A stretch of 64,000 nt of DNA. It comes from Marinomonas ostreistagni. GTDB taxonomy: Bacteria; Pseudomonadota; Gammaproteobacteria; Pseudomonadales; Marinomonadaceae. The translations under genes and the position numbers were made by a program. This document shows positions 35,214-44,237 of this stretch, piece after piece. The stretch covers positions 682,001 to 746,000 of the forward strand of contig NZ_JAFEKF010000002.1 in assembly GCF_016888445.1 (NCBI RefSeq). Reading direction: 5' to 3'. The notes under the pieces were generated by a model. The model was given only the letters and a program-made list of their open reading frames with translations. It was not told the origin of the DNA and did not search any database. The stretch's first letter is position 1; each line of letters begins with the position of its first letter.

Positions 35214-35819
35214 ATGCAAGACGAAGCTTTGCCAGTTGAGGCGATGTACGAGCGCCTAGATTACTATTTGCAGAACTATGGCTCAGAGCGTTCCATCATG
35301 ACAGTGTCTGAGCTGGATGGATTTGTCACCGCGATCGGGTGTAGTAAAGATGTACTCTCGCCAGACGATTGGTTCCCTGCGATTTGGGGCGTGAAAGAAG
35401 ACCAACCTAATTGGCCAGTGAAAGACGAAGAAGACGAATTTTATGGCTTGGTCATGCTGCTACACTTAGAAGCGGTAGACGGCCTGATCAATGGTAATCT
35501 GAATCCTTTGTACCTAGAGCATGACGACGACAAAGGTCATGTGACTGTGATCGTAGAAGATTGGTGCGCGGGCTTTTTACGTGGCGCAAGACTGACCGGT
35601 CTTAGCCGCTGTGCTGAGCGCGAGTTTATCGACGAGGTCATGGCCGGCGTACGTCTATTTGGTTCACCGCGTGGTTGGGAAAAGCTTGATGCCATGAGCG
35701 ATGCAGAGCGCCAATTTTGGCGTGAAACGCTCGAGCCTTCCGTGACTCGCTTGGCGCAATATAACCACCCCGAAATCCAGACCAATGATGATCCAAGTGC
35801 GGCTCCAGTGCTGCATTAA
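35214..35819 (+). CDS. UPF0149 (YecA-like) family protein
   Basis: A 201-residue acidic helical protein. MTVSELDGFVTAIGCSKDVL, SPDDWFPAIWG, EDWCAGFLRGARLTGLSRCA are characteristic of UPF0149/YecA. The C-terminal zinc-binding SEC-C motif found in some YecA proteins is absent. The function is not known. It stands alone between two terminators. Confidence 0.85.
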   Translation: MQDEALPVEAMYERLDYYLQNYGSERSIMTVSELDGFVTAIGCSKDVLSPDDWFPAIWGVKEDQPNWPVKDEEDEFYGLVMLLHLEAVDGLINGNLNPLYLEHDDDKGHVTVIVEDWCAGFLRGARLTGLSRCAEREFIDEVMAGVRLFGSPRGWEKLDAMSDAERQFWRETLEPSVTRLAQYNHPEIQTNDDPSAAPVLH

Positions 35820-35854
35820 GTCTACTAAATGCCCATAAAAGCCAAACGCTAGAC

Positions 35855-35885
35855 AAAAAAAGAGCCTCAGATGAGGCTCTTTTTA
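35855..35885. terminator. Bidirectional terminator between UPF0149 and the aminotransferase
   Basis: AAAAAGAGCCTCA and TGAGGCTCTTTTT form a perfect stem with A-run and T-run on its two sides, between convergent genes. Confidence 0.92.
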
Positions 35886-35902
35886 GTTATACAGTAGCAA
35901 GA

Positions 35903-37099
35903 TTAGCCGACAACTTTAGCGATCGATTCACATAGGTAATCGATATTGTCATCACTGATACCCGCCACACTCATGCGACCTGTGTCTGCGATGTAGATCG
36001 AGTATTCAGAGCGCAATGTGCGTACTTGCTCAAGGGTTAGGCCTGAGTAAGAGAACATACCACGTTGCTTTTCGATGAAGCTGAAGTCTTTGCTCACACC
36101 CGAAGTGGCTAGCTTTTGTACCAGTTTAGTGCGCAAGTTGTTGATGCGACTACGCATTTCAGTCACTTCTTGCTCCCAAAGCGCGTGCAGCTCAGGGTTG
36201 TTCATAATGGTGTATACCACTGTCGCACCGTGCGCTGGCGGCATAGAGTAGTTAGCGCGGATCGCTTGACCAATAATCGAAAACGCATTGGTTGCTTCTT
36301 CTGCTGTCTCAGCAATTACGCTTAGACCACCACAACGATCACGGTAAATACCGAAGTTTTTCGAGAACGAGTTAGCAATCAACATGCTTGATACGCGTTC
36401 AGCCATGTAGCGCAGGCCAGCCATATCTTCGTCTAAGCCATCACCAAAACCTTGGTAAGCGGCATCTACAAGCGGCAATACGCCACGCTGATTTACGAAA
36501 TCTGTCAGTGCGTGCCAGTGTTCAATTTTAAGGTCAACGCCGGTTGGGTTATGACAGCAAGCGTGCAGCAATAGCACATCGCCTTGCTTCATTTCAGCGT
36601 CTAAAAACGCCATCATATCGTCAAAGCGTACATCGTTAGTTTGTGGATCGTAGTAAGGGTATTCCACCACTTCAACGCCCGCAGAGTTAAAGATCGACGT
36701 ATGGTTGCCCCAAGTCGGATCACTGACAAACAAACGCGCGCCATCAAGGTTAGCACTGATGAAATCGGCCGCGACTTTCAGCGCGCCAGTACCACCAGGT
36801 GTTTGTGTCGACGCGATGCGACCTTGTTTAATGATGTCGCTGTCTTTGCCCAGCAAAAGATTTTGGATCAAAGGTGCGAAATCCGCGGCACCGTAAACAC
36901 CCAGATAAGCCTTGGTTTCCTCGTTTTCAACCATCAGAGCTTCGGCTTTTTTGACCGACTCAAGAATAGGTGTACGGCCAAGATCATCTTTATAGACACC
37001 GACACCCAAATCGATTTTTTTAGGATTTGGATCTTGTTGGTGAGCAACAATCAGGGCTAACAAAGGATCGCCAGGAACGGCCTTAAGGTGTTTGAACAT
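35903..37099 (-). CDS. tyrB: Aromatic-amino-acid / aspartate aminotransferase (class I)
   Basis: A PLP-dependent aminotransferase of 398 residues, for aspartate or aromatic amino acids. It starts MFKHLKAVPGDPLLALIVAH and contains KIDLGVGVYKDDLGRTPILE, the HACCHNPTGVDLK stretch and the PLP lysine in IANSFSKNFGIYRDR. The start is set at 37099 by the AAGGA Shine-Dalgarno; an ATG 17 codons earlier would add a tail not seen in the family. Sequence alone does not separate TyrB from AspC, so the symbol is tentative. Confidence 0.9.
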   Translation of the reverse strand: MFKHLKAVPGDPLLALIVAHQQDPNPKKIDLGVGVYKDDLGRTPILESVKKAEALMVENEETKAYLGVYGAADFAPLIQNLLLGKDSDIIKQGRIASTQTPGGTGALKVAADFISANLDGARLFVSDPTWGNHTSIFNSAGVEVVEYPYYDPQTNDVRFDDMMAFLDAEMKQGDVLLLHACCHNPTGVDLKIEHWHALTDFVNQRGVLPLVDAAYQGFGDGLDEDMAGLRYMAERVSSMLIANSFSKNFGIYRDRCGGLSVIAETAEEATNAFSIIGQAIRANYSMPPAHGATVVYTIMNNPELHALWEQEVTEMRSRINNLRTKLVQKLATSGVSKDFSFIEKQRGMFSYSGLTLEQVRTLRSEYSIYIADTGRMSVAGISDDNIDYLCESIAKVVG

Positions 37100-37261
37100 A
37101 TCTGAAATTTCCTTAGAGCGGGAGCAAGAATTGCCTTGCGTAATAAACAAAAGGTCCCTTATTCTGCGCTTTTGACGCTAAAATACAATTCGCGTAAGCG
37201 CCAATAAATGCGAACTTTTGCCAAACTGTACAAAAATCTGAACACCTAGCGGCTGCCCTCT

Positions 37262-38437
37262 ATGACTTCTTCTTTTGCCCAAGCCTTTTTACAGCATGAT
37301 CACTGGCTGACTCAGCATCGACCGTTGTGGGATGTGCAAAGTTTTCACCACCTTGATTGGCCATGGCAGGAGACTTATCCGGCTTTGTGTCAGTGGCTCA
37401 GTGAGCAAACCGAGGTGCCAAGCGCGACCGAGGTGGAAGCCGCTTTAGCTCGCCTTGTGCCAGAGTATGGTGAGCGACCCGCATGGCCGTTTGCCGCCAC
37501 GGAAAATCCTATATCAAAAGCTGCACCACCCAGTTACTTCGAGCAAGGTATAAAAGGGCGCAAATGGCAGCAAATCCTTGCTTTAAGTGATGCCATTGAG
37601 CTGATCTCGCCGACCGTTGAGTGGTGTGCCGGCAAAGGGCATTTGGGCAAAGTGTTGGCGTTTCAGCATGAGACTCAAGTGCACAGCCTAGAATGGCAAC
37701 CAAGCTTATGTGAGGCTGGCACAGCTGAGGCTAAGCGTTTGCAGGTTGCCCAAACTTTTACTCATGCCGATGTGCTCAAGGGCGAAGGGCAAGCGGCACT
37801 TGAGCACGCCAACAGCGCCGTGGCGCTGCATGCTTGTGGTGACTTGCATCGGGTGCTGTTGGAGCAGGGCGTGGCGGCAGCGCTTAAGCGCATCGCCATT
37901 TCTCCCTGTTGTTATCACTTAACGCAAGACGCGCACTATCGCCCGCTGTCTATTCAAGGGCAGCGCGCCACCACACGACTGAGCAAAGACAATCTGAAGC
38001 TCGCCGTCAAAGAAGTCGCCACCGCTGGCCTGCGCGAGCAACGCCTCAAACAGCTCGAACTCAGTTATCGTCTAGGCTTTGATAGCTGGCAGCGTGACGT
38101 GACCGGTGTCAATCAATATCTTGCTGTGCCATCTTGCCCTAAAGCTTTATTACAAGAGGGCTTTTTCGCGTTTTGCCATTGGGCCGCTGAGCAAAAATCA
38201 CTGCCAAAGCCGACCGACGCGGCATTACTGAGCGGCTACGAAACAATCGGCCAGCAGCGCAGTCAGCATGTCGCCATGATCGAAAGTATCACACAACATT
38301 TTCGTCAAGCGCTCGAGCGTTGGCTGGTGCTCGATCGTGCTCTATACCTCGAAGAAAACGGCTACCAAGTTAGCATCCGTGAGTTCTGCCCCGTCACACT
38401 CACGCCGCGCAACCTATTAATCTATGCGTATCAATAA
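37262..38437 (+). CDS. SAM-dependent methyltransferase (METTL25/RRNAD1-like domain)
   Basis: A 391-residue protein with a methyltransferase core in the middle. VEWCAGKGHLGKVLAF (about residues 119-134) is the SAM-binding loop, and VALHACGDLHRVLL with IAISPCCYHL (about 188-222) is the signature of the Methyltransf_32 group. N- and C-terminal regions are helical and unassigned. The substrate is unknown. It is transcribed divergently from the aminotransferase. Confidence 0.8.
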   Translation: MTSSFAQAFLQHDHWLTQHRPLWDVQSFHHLDWPWQETYPALCQWLSEQTEVPSATEVEAALARLVPEYGERPAWPFAATENPISKAAPPSYFEQGIKGRKWQQILALSDAIELISPTVEWCAGKGHLGKVLAFQHETQVHSLEWQPSLCEAGTAEAKRLQVAQTFTHADVLKGEGQAALEHANSAVALHACGDLHRVLLEQGVAAALKRIAISPCCYHLTQDAHYRPLSIQGQRATTRLSKDNLKLAVKEVATAGLREQRLKQLELSYRLGFDSWQRDVTGVNQYLAVPSCPKALLQEGFFAFCHWAAEQKSLPKPTDAALLSGYETIGQQRSQHVAMIESITQHFRQALERWLVLDRALYLEENGYQVSIREFCPVTLTPRNLLIYAYQ

Positions 38438-38649
38438 CTTCCTATGTAGATGGCTTCAGTTTCTTGTTAAGAGTCACGATATTTATGTAAGCAATATGCA
38501 AGAAAAACAGATGAAAACCATTTTCATTTGTTGATTTTATGCAATGAAACCTACAATATAGATCCATAACGCTTTTAACTGCTTTACTTTGTCGATATCG
38601 TGTAAAGCGAAACATTTATGAAGCATCATTCAACTAAGGAAGTGAGTGT

Positions 38650-38844
38650 ATGAAACTTAAATACTTTGCCGGTCTGCTAACCATCGCACTTTTCACTGTT
38701 GTCACAGGCTGCTCTGATGGCGCCAATGAAGTCAGCGCCGAAAATTGTAACCCTGACAACCTACGTCAAATGAGTGACGAAAAAGCCATGTGGGATCTTT
38801 CTGGCCGCTGCATGCGTGAAGGGGCTTACAAGCTTAACTCTTAA
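38650..38844 (+). CDS. Small lipoprotein next to the CRISPR-Cas locus
   Basis: A 64-residue lipoprotein. The signal peptide MKLKYFAGLLTIALFTVVTG ends at lipobox Cys21. The mature part is about 44 residues with two further cysteines (SAENCNPDNLRQM and SGRCMREGAYKLNS). The pattern loosely recalls TrbK-type entry-exclusion lipoproteins of conjugative plasmids, but the match is weak. An AAGGAAG Shine-Dalgarno precedes it. It stands between the methyltransferase and the WYL regulator, with gaps of 212 and 95 bases. Confidence 0.7.
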   Translation: MKLKYFAGLLTIALFTVVTGCSDGANEVSAENCNPDNLRQMSDEKAMWDLSGRCMREGAYKLNS

Positions 38845-38939
38845 GCTCGCTCGCGCATTTTATCGCGCACCAATATTGCTCACACAGTCGTAATTCTTTA
38901 CGCTCTAGCTTCACCTAGCGCCTAGGAAGGATGTAGAGC

Positions 38940-39791
38940 ATGGACGTAAAACAATGGGGCACCCCGCACCCTAATTGGTTGATAGAACTACTATTGTACT
39001 GGGAAGGGCACATCAACTCCCGTGCCCTCACCGAACGCTTCGCCGTTACCCGCCAAACCGCCAGTAAATGGATCAAAGCCTATCATGCCGAGGCAGATTT
39101 ACCGGTCGATTACCAAGCGTCCAAAAAAGCCTATCATGCGCCTATTTTCCATACGCCGTACTACATCTCAGGCGCTATTGATGAATATCTAGACTGGCGT
39201 AAGCTGGGGTTGTTTCCCAATCGTAGCCACGATACACAAGTCTCTGAAACCCAAAGTGTCACGCGTATTGTGATGCCGCGCCGCTTTGTCGCACCAGAAA
39301 TCATGCGTCCACTGATCCAAGCCTTGGATAGCAACGCAGCGGCCGATGCTAATTATCTCTCTATCAGTGGTAGTGCTGCTCAAGAACGTATCCTGTACCC
39401 ACATACCTTTGTCAAAGCCGCCAATCGCTGGCATGTGCGCGCTTACTGTGAACACGCGCAAGGCTTTCGTGACTTTGTCTTAAGCCGCTTTATCAGTGTG
39501 GATTTTGACGGCACACCTGCCACGTACACAGCAAAAGACGATCAAGCTTGGAACACACCGGTAGAGATTATCCTCGAGCCGGATCAACGTCTTACCGCAC
39601 AACAAAAAGCCATCATCGAACACGACTACGGCATGCAAAATGGCCAGCTCGTCATCGCCACCACCGGCGCATTGGTCAAATACACCCTCGACGATCTACA
39701 GATCAAAACCAAAATGCTCGAAGTAAACCCACAAGCCCAACAACTGGTATGTGTTAACTACGCTGACATCAAAGCATGGCTTTATGACTAG
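38940..39791 (+). CDS. WYL-domain transcriptional regulator (BrxR/CapW type)
   Basis: A 283-residue regulator. It has an N-terminal winged HTH (about 12-60, TERFAVTRQTASKWIKAYH), a WYL domain (about 135-190, with ERILYPHTFVKAANRWHVRA followed by YCEHAQGFRDFVLSRF) and a C-terminal dimerisation region (about 205-283). The RWHVRAYC and FRDFVLSR signatures are those of BrxR/CapW regulators, which repress BREX and CBASS operons and are thought to respond to a nucleic-acid or nucleotide signal. Lying directly upstream of cas1 with a 25-bp dyad between them, it is a good candidate regulator of this CRISPR-Cas operon. Confidence 0.88.
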   Translation: MDVKQWGTPHPNWLIELLLYWEGHINSRALTERFAVTRQTASKWIKAYHAEADLPVDYQASKKAYHAPIFHTPYYISGAIDEYLDWRKLGLFPNRSHDTQVSETQSVTRIVMPRRFVAPEIMRPLIQALDSNAAADANYLSISGSAAQERILYPHTFVKAANRWHVRAYCEHAQGFRDFVLSRFISVDFDGTPATYTAKDDQAWNTPVEIILEPDQRLTAQQKAIIEHDYGMQNGQLVIATTGALVKYTLDDLQIKTKMLEVNPQAQQLVCVNYADIKAWLYD

Positions 39792-39811
39792 ATAGATTGC
39801 TGCAGAGCAAA

Positions 39812-39836
39812 CACCTGTTAACTCAGTTAACGTGTG
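39812..39836 (+). promoter_or_regulatory. 25-bp dyad between WYL regulator and cas1, candidate operator
   Basis: Left arm CACCTGTTAACT and right arm AGTTAACGTGTG are inverted copies around a single central C, differing at two of twelve positions. The inner GTTAACT/AGTTAAC arms are perfect. It lies 21 bases after the WYL stop and about 70 bases before the cas1 start, where the cas promoter should be. Binding by the WYL protein is inference. Confidence 0.5.
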
Positions 39837-39905
39837 CAAATGTACAGGGTTGTGAAGGCTGAAAAAGTGATTAGAGTGAAGGGAAATGACTAAGGGATTT
39901 GAGTG

Positions 39906-40874
39906 ATGGAGCAATTTTCACCAACGGATATGAAAACCATATTGCACTCTAAACGTGCCAATATGTACTACTTAGAATACTGTCGAGTATTGGTCAAAGA
40001 CGGCCGAGTAGAATACGTCACCGATGAAGGCAAGCAGTCTTACTATTGGAATATTCCGATTGCCAATACCACTACGCTGTTACTCGGTAATGGCACGTCG
40101 ATCACGCAAGCCGCTGTCAGGGAGCTGGCGAAAGCCGGCGTACTGATTGGCTTTTGTGGCGGCGGTGGCGCACCGCTGTTTTCCACTAATGAAGTGGACT
40201 TCGACGTATCTTTTTTTAGTCCTCAGAGTGAGTACCGTCCGGTAGGTTATTTGCAAAACTGGGTGTCGTTTTGGTTTGACGAAGCCAAGCGGCTGGATGC
40301 TGCCAAGCTTATCCAGAAATATCGTATCGAATTTACCAAAGCTCAATGGCTTAAAAATAAGCAGCTAAAAGAATCTGGATTAGCCATTAATGTAGCCGAT
40401 CTTACTAAAGCACTAGAGCAGTTTGAGCTGCAGGTGGACGAAGCTAAAGACACGCAAACCTTAATGCTTAGTGAAGCGCGCTTAACTAAGGCGCTGTATA
40501 AAATCATTTGTAATGTGACTGGCTACAATGACTTTTCAAGGGTGAAGCAAGGCGCAGGGACGGATTTTGCAAATCGTTTTTTAGATCACGGCAATTATTT
40601 GGCCTACGGTCTGGGCGCTACCGCAACTTGGGTACTAGGGTTGCCTCATGGTTTATCTGTATTGCATGGTAAAACACGCCGTGGCGGTTTAGTGTTTGAT
40701 GCGGCGGATCTAGTGAAAGATGCGGTTGTTCTCCCTCAGGCTTTCCTGAGTGCGATGAATGGCGATACAGAGCAAGACTTTCGCCAAGCCTGCATTGGGG
40801 CGGTGCGTCAGAGTGAAGCGCTCGATTTTATGATCGACAGTCTCAAAGCGATCAGTGAGGAGTGCAGCGCTTAA
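39906..40874 (+). CDS. cas1: CRISPR integrase Cas1, subtype I-F
   Basis: Cas1 is the integrase that inserts new spacers, working with the Cas2 domain of Cas2-3. The 322-residue protein has the I-F start TILHSKRANMYYLEYCRVLV, then NTTTLLLGNGTSITQAAVRE with LAKAGVLIGFCGGGG and the C-terminal acidic/His active-site region (DFANRFLDHGNYLAYGLGAT, LPHGLSVLHGKTRRGGLVFD, AADLVKDAVVLPQAF). The ATG at 39906 is preferred over the GTG before it; a later ATG at 39930 is possible. The TAA is followed after one base by the cas2-3 ATG. Confidence 0.97.
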   Translation: MEQFSPTDMKTILHSKRANMYYLEYCRVLVKDGRVEYVTDEGKQSYYWNIPIANTTTLLLGNGTSITQAAVRELAKAGVLIGFCGGGGAPLFSTNEVDFDVSFFSPQSEYRPVGYLQNWVSFWFDEAKRLDAAKLIQKYRIEFTKAQWLKNKQLKESGLAINVADLTKALEQFELQVDEAKDTQTLMLSEARLTKALYKIICNVTGYNDFSRVKQGAGTDFANRFLDHGNYLAYGLGATATWVLGLPHGLSVLHGKTRRGGLVFDAADLVKDAVVLPQAFLSAMNGDTEQDFRQACIGAVRQSEALDFMIDSLKAISEECSA

Positions 40875-40875
40875 T

Positions 40876-43800
40876 ATGAATATCTTGCTGGTTTCTCAAT
40901 GTTCCAAAAAAGCGTTACAGGAAACACGCCGTATCATTGATCAATTTGCTGAGCGCACGGGTGATCGCACTTGGCAGACGGCGATTACTGAGCAAGGCTT
41001 GGTAACTCTGCGTAAATTGCTTAAGAAAACCGCTCGCCGTAACACCTCCGTAGCCTGCCACTGGATACGTGGAAGTAATCGTACTGATTTGAAATGGATT
41101 GTGGGTAACCCGCGACGTTTTAACAGTGAAGGCACGGTTCCGACCAATGTAACAGGTCGAGATATTTTGCGTGCCAAAGATGAAAATGTCTGGCATACCG
41201 CAGAGGATATGCGTCTATTGGCCTGCATCGCGGCGCTATTTCATGATGTGGGTAAAGCCAACCAAGCCTTTCAGGATAAAATTAACCCTCGCAAGAAAAC
41301 AGACATGTTTGAACCTTACCGACATGAGTGGGTATCCCTGCGTGTTTTTGAAGCCTTTGTTCAAACAGCTACAGCTGGTGTTGAGTCATCGCAGCAGGAT
41401 TACGCTTGGTTAACTGCTTTAACTCAAATCGATGCTCATACTGATGGCCTTGTTCGAGAAGCACTTATCAAAGATGGGTTAGACAAAAGAGCCCGCTCGC
41501 CATTTAGAAATTTACCGCCAGTAGCGCAAACTGTCGCTTGGCTGATACTCAGTCACCACAAACTGCCAGAGCCTGATCAGGCTGACTCAAATTACTTGGT
41601 TCGTCCGCAGCGTATGCTTAGCTCCGTTAAAAGCCCTTGGAACTCACCGCAAAGCTCCAAAGATTGGAGTCGCGAAGAAATTGAAGCCGTTTGGGCATTT
41701 CCAAAAGGCACGCCATTTCGCAGCAAAGTGTGGCGTGAGCGTTTAGCCCGTGTCGGTGCGCAAGCACTCAAGCGCTCAAGCCTTCCCCAAGCTGAGTGGC
41801 TGTTTGATCCCTTTACACTACACCTTTCTCGCTTAAGCCTAATGCTGGCGGATCATTACTATTCAGGGCAAAACCGTGTAGGGCAAAAAAGCGCTTGGCA
41901 CGATCCTGCGTGGGGCAAAACACAAAAAGACACTGTCTTTGCCAATACATGGCGCGAGCGAGGCAGTGCTGATAAAGGCAAATATAATCAAACCCTAGAT
42001 GATCATTTGATCGGTGTGTACCACCATAGCCATCAAATGGTACGAAAATTGCCGTCCCTAAAAGAATCCTTACCAGTAATTACGCGGCATCCTGAGCTAA
42101 AGAAGCGTACTGCTAATAGCCGCTTTGCTTGGCAAAATAAAGCCTATGAGTTAGCGGTAAGTGTACGCGATACAGCGCGCCAACATGGCTTTTTTGGGGT
42201 AAATATGGCCTCTACTGGCATGGGTAAAACCTTTGCCAATGCGCGCATTATGTATGGGCTAGCAGACGAACGAAAAGGTTGTCGTTTTAGTGTGGCGCTG
42301 GGCTTAAGAACGTTAACTCTGCAAACGGGTGATGCTTTTAAAGAGTTATTAAAGCTCGATGAAGAAGATCTTGCCGTGATGATTGGCTCTAAAGCGGTGA
42401 AAGCGCTGCACGATGATCATCAAGCGAAAAAAGCGGATGTTTCAAATGAAACACAGGAGCGCGTACTGGGTTCCGAATCAGCCAATGAATTTGCCGATCA
42501 AGACTGCTATGTCAGTTACGAAGGTGCATTAGGAGACGGCTTCTTATCAAACTGGCTCAAAAGTTCTCCCAAGATCAATAAGCTCGTTAATGCACCAGTC
42601 TTGGTGAGTACGATTGACCATCTGATGCCTGCAACCGAAGGCAGTCGCGGCGGTAAGCAAATCGCGCCCATGCTACGTTTGTTAACCTCAGATTTGGTGT
42701 TGGATGAGCCGGATGATTTTGGTTTGGAAGATTTGCCTGCGCTGTGTCGTCTGGTGCATTGGGCAGGCTTGCTGGGAAGTCATGTTTTACTGTCCTCTGC
42801 GACCTTACCGCCGGATTTGATCGAAGCGTTGTTCGATGCTTACCAATCCGGACGAGCACAATATGAAAAAGCTGTCAGTGTTAATTCAAGCTCTACTACC
42901 AACATCGTTTGTGCTTGGTTTGATGAATTCAAAAGCTCTTCCATACAGGCGGCGCAACTGTCTGACTTCCGTGCTGAGCATAAGCGCGTGATAGCAAAAC
43001 GCTGTGACAAACTTACCCAGCAAGCGGTACGTAGAAGAGTCGAGTTAGTAACGCTTGAACCTGTAGCAAAAACCGCGCTCATGGATGAAATCGCCACTAA
43101 AGTTCAACAAAGTATTTTAACGCTGCATCAGCACTATCATCATAACCACCCATCGAAGCGGGCTAAGGCGAGCTTTGGTTTGGTGCGTATAGCGAATATT
43201 AACCAGCTGGTTGCCATCGCCAAACAGCTTATGGCAATGCCAAGCCCTGATGGCGTGCAGATGCATTATTGTGTCTATCACAGTCAGTATCTGCTTTTGC
43301 AGCGTTCGGAGATTGAGCACATGCTCGATACCGTGCTAAACCGCAAAGACCCTAGGGCAATATGGCTGCAACCCAGTGTACGCGATGCCATAGATAAAGC
43401 ACCTGAGAAGCAGCATATCTTTGTGGTGTTGGGCAGTCCAGTTACCGAAGTAGGGCGGGATCACTCCTATGACTGGGCGGTCGTGGAGCCATCATCGATT
43501 CGCTCATTGATACAGCTAGCAGGACGAGTATTGCGTCACGATCAAGTGACAATCGTAGAGAAGCCTAATATTCACCTACTCAACCAGAATTGGCGCGCAT
43601 TGCGTGGTGATGAAATCAGCTACATGCGTCCTGGGTTTGAAAGCAAATCATTAATGTTGCAGTCACATTTACTGGAGCAGTGCCTTGAGCCAAGTGAATA
43701 TCAAACCATTAATGCCTTACCTCGAATCCAAAAAGCGGCTGAGCTAAAACCAACGAAGCGCTTTGTAGACCTTGAGCATGCAGCCTTAGCCATGCAGCTG

Positions 43801-44223
43801 TGGGGCACCGATAAACATTCAGACGAAGCTTACGCTGGCCTTTGGTGGCAACAGCCTATGCATTGGACAAGCCATTTGCAAAAGCTCCTGCCGTTTCGTC
43901 GTCATACGCCTAGTGAAGATTATTGCTACTACATCGAAGAAGAGTTCGATGAACCATTGATGCATCGTTGGCATGATAACGGTGAATTAAAACTGGATGA
44001 CAAGCAAAGCTTTCAGCGTAATGACAGTATCGCTTTAGCTCGAGGTGTAAGTGTTTGGGGTGGTGCGTTTGATTACAGTAAGCAAATCAACGAATTAGCG
44101 GAACGTTTAAACCTAACGCTTGCTGAAGCAACGATACAATTTGGTTCAGTGAACTTGCGTCGCGAAAGTGAAAAAGACGTCTGGCAGCAGAGCGAAATTT
44201 TCGGATTCTATAAAGTTATCTAA
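40876..44223 (+). CDS. cas3: Cas2-Cas3 fusion nuclease-helicase, subtype I-F
   Basis: Cas2-3 unites the adaptation protein Cas2 with the Cas3 target-degrading enzyme, a fusion found in subtype I-F. The 1115-residue protein starts MNILLVSQCSKKALQETRRI (the Cas2 domain, about residues 1-90). The HD nuclease signature FHDVGKANQAF has H123-D124. The helicase has Walker A TGMGKT (447-452) and Walker B LDEPDD (609-614). The C-terminal helicase half has the GRVLRHDQ motif. An in-frame earlier ATG exists but lies inside cas1. Motifs look intact. Confidence 0.97.
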   Translation: MNILLVSQCSKKALQETRRIIDQFAERTGDRTWQTAITEQGLVTLRKLLKKTARRNTSVACHWIRGSNRTDLKWIVGNPRRFNSEGTVPTNVTGRDILRAKDENVWHTAEDMRLLACIAALFHDVGKANQAFQDKINPRKKTDMFEPYRHEWVSLRVFEAFVQTATAGVESSQQDYAWLTALTQIDAHTDGLVREALIKDGLDKRARSPFRNLPPVAQTVAWLILSHHKLPEPDQADSNYLVRPQRMLSSVKSPWNSPQSSKDWSREEIEAVWAFPKGTPFRSKVWRERLARVGAQALKRSSLPQAEWLFDPFTLHLSRLSLMLADHYYSGQNRVGQKSAWHDPAWGKTQKDTVFANTWRERGSADKGKYNQTLDDHLIGVYHHSHQMVRKLPSLKESLPVITRHPELKKRTANSRFAWQNKAYELAVSVRDTARQHGFFGVNMASTGMGKTFANARIMYGLADERKGCRFSVALGLRTLTLQTGDAFKELLKLDEEDLAVMIGSKAVKALHDDHQAKKADVSNETQERVLGSESANEFADQDCYVSYEGALGDGFLSNWLKSSPKINKLVNAPVLVSTIDHLMPATEGSRGGKQIAPMLRLLTSDLVLDEPDDFGLEDLPALCRLVHWAGLLGSHVLLSSATLPPDLIEALFDAYQSGRAQYEKAVSVNSSSTTNIVCAWFDEFKSSSIQAAQLSDFRAEHKRVIAKRCDKLTQQAVRRRVELVTLEPVAKTALMDEIATKVQQSILTLHQHYHHNHPSKRAKASFGLVRIANINQLVAIAKQLMAMPSPDGVQMHYCVYHSQYLLLQRSEIEHMLDTVLNRKDPRAIWLQPSVRDAIDKAPEKQHIFVVLGSPVTEVGRDHSYDWAVVEPSSIRSLIQLAGRVLRHDQVTIVEKPNIHLLNQNWRALRGDEISYMRPGFESKSLMLQSHLLEQCLEPSEYQTINALPRIQKAAELKPTKRFVDLEHAALAMQLWGTDKHSDEAYAGLWWQQPMHWTSHLQKLLPFRRHTPSEDYCYYIEEEFDEPLMHRWHDNGELKLDDKQSFQRNDSIALARGVSVWGGAFDYSKQINELAERLNLTLAEATIQFGSVNLRRESEKDVWQQSEIFGFYKVI

Positions 44224-44237
44224 AGAAGGAAAAAGGG

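Noticed and set aside
40855-40875. Upstream start for cas2-3 seven codons earlier
   Set aside because: It lies inside the end of cas1, and the family sequence begins at MNILLVSQ.
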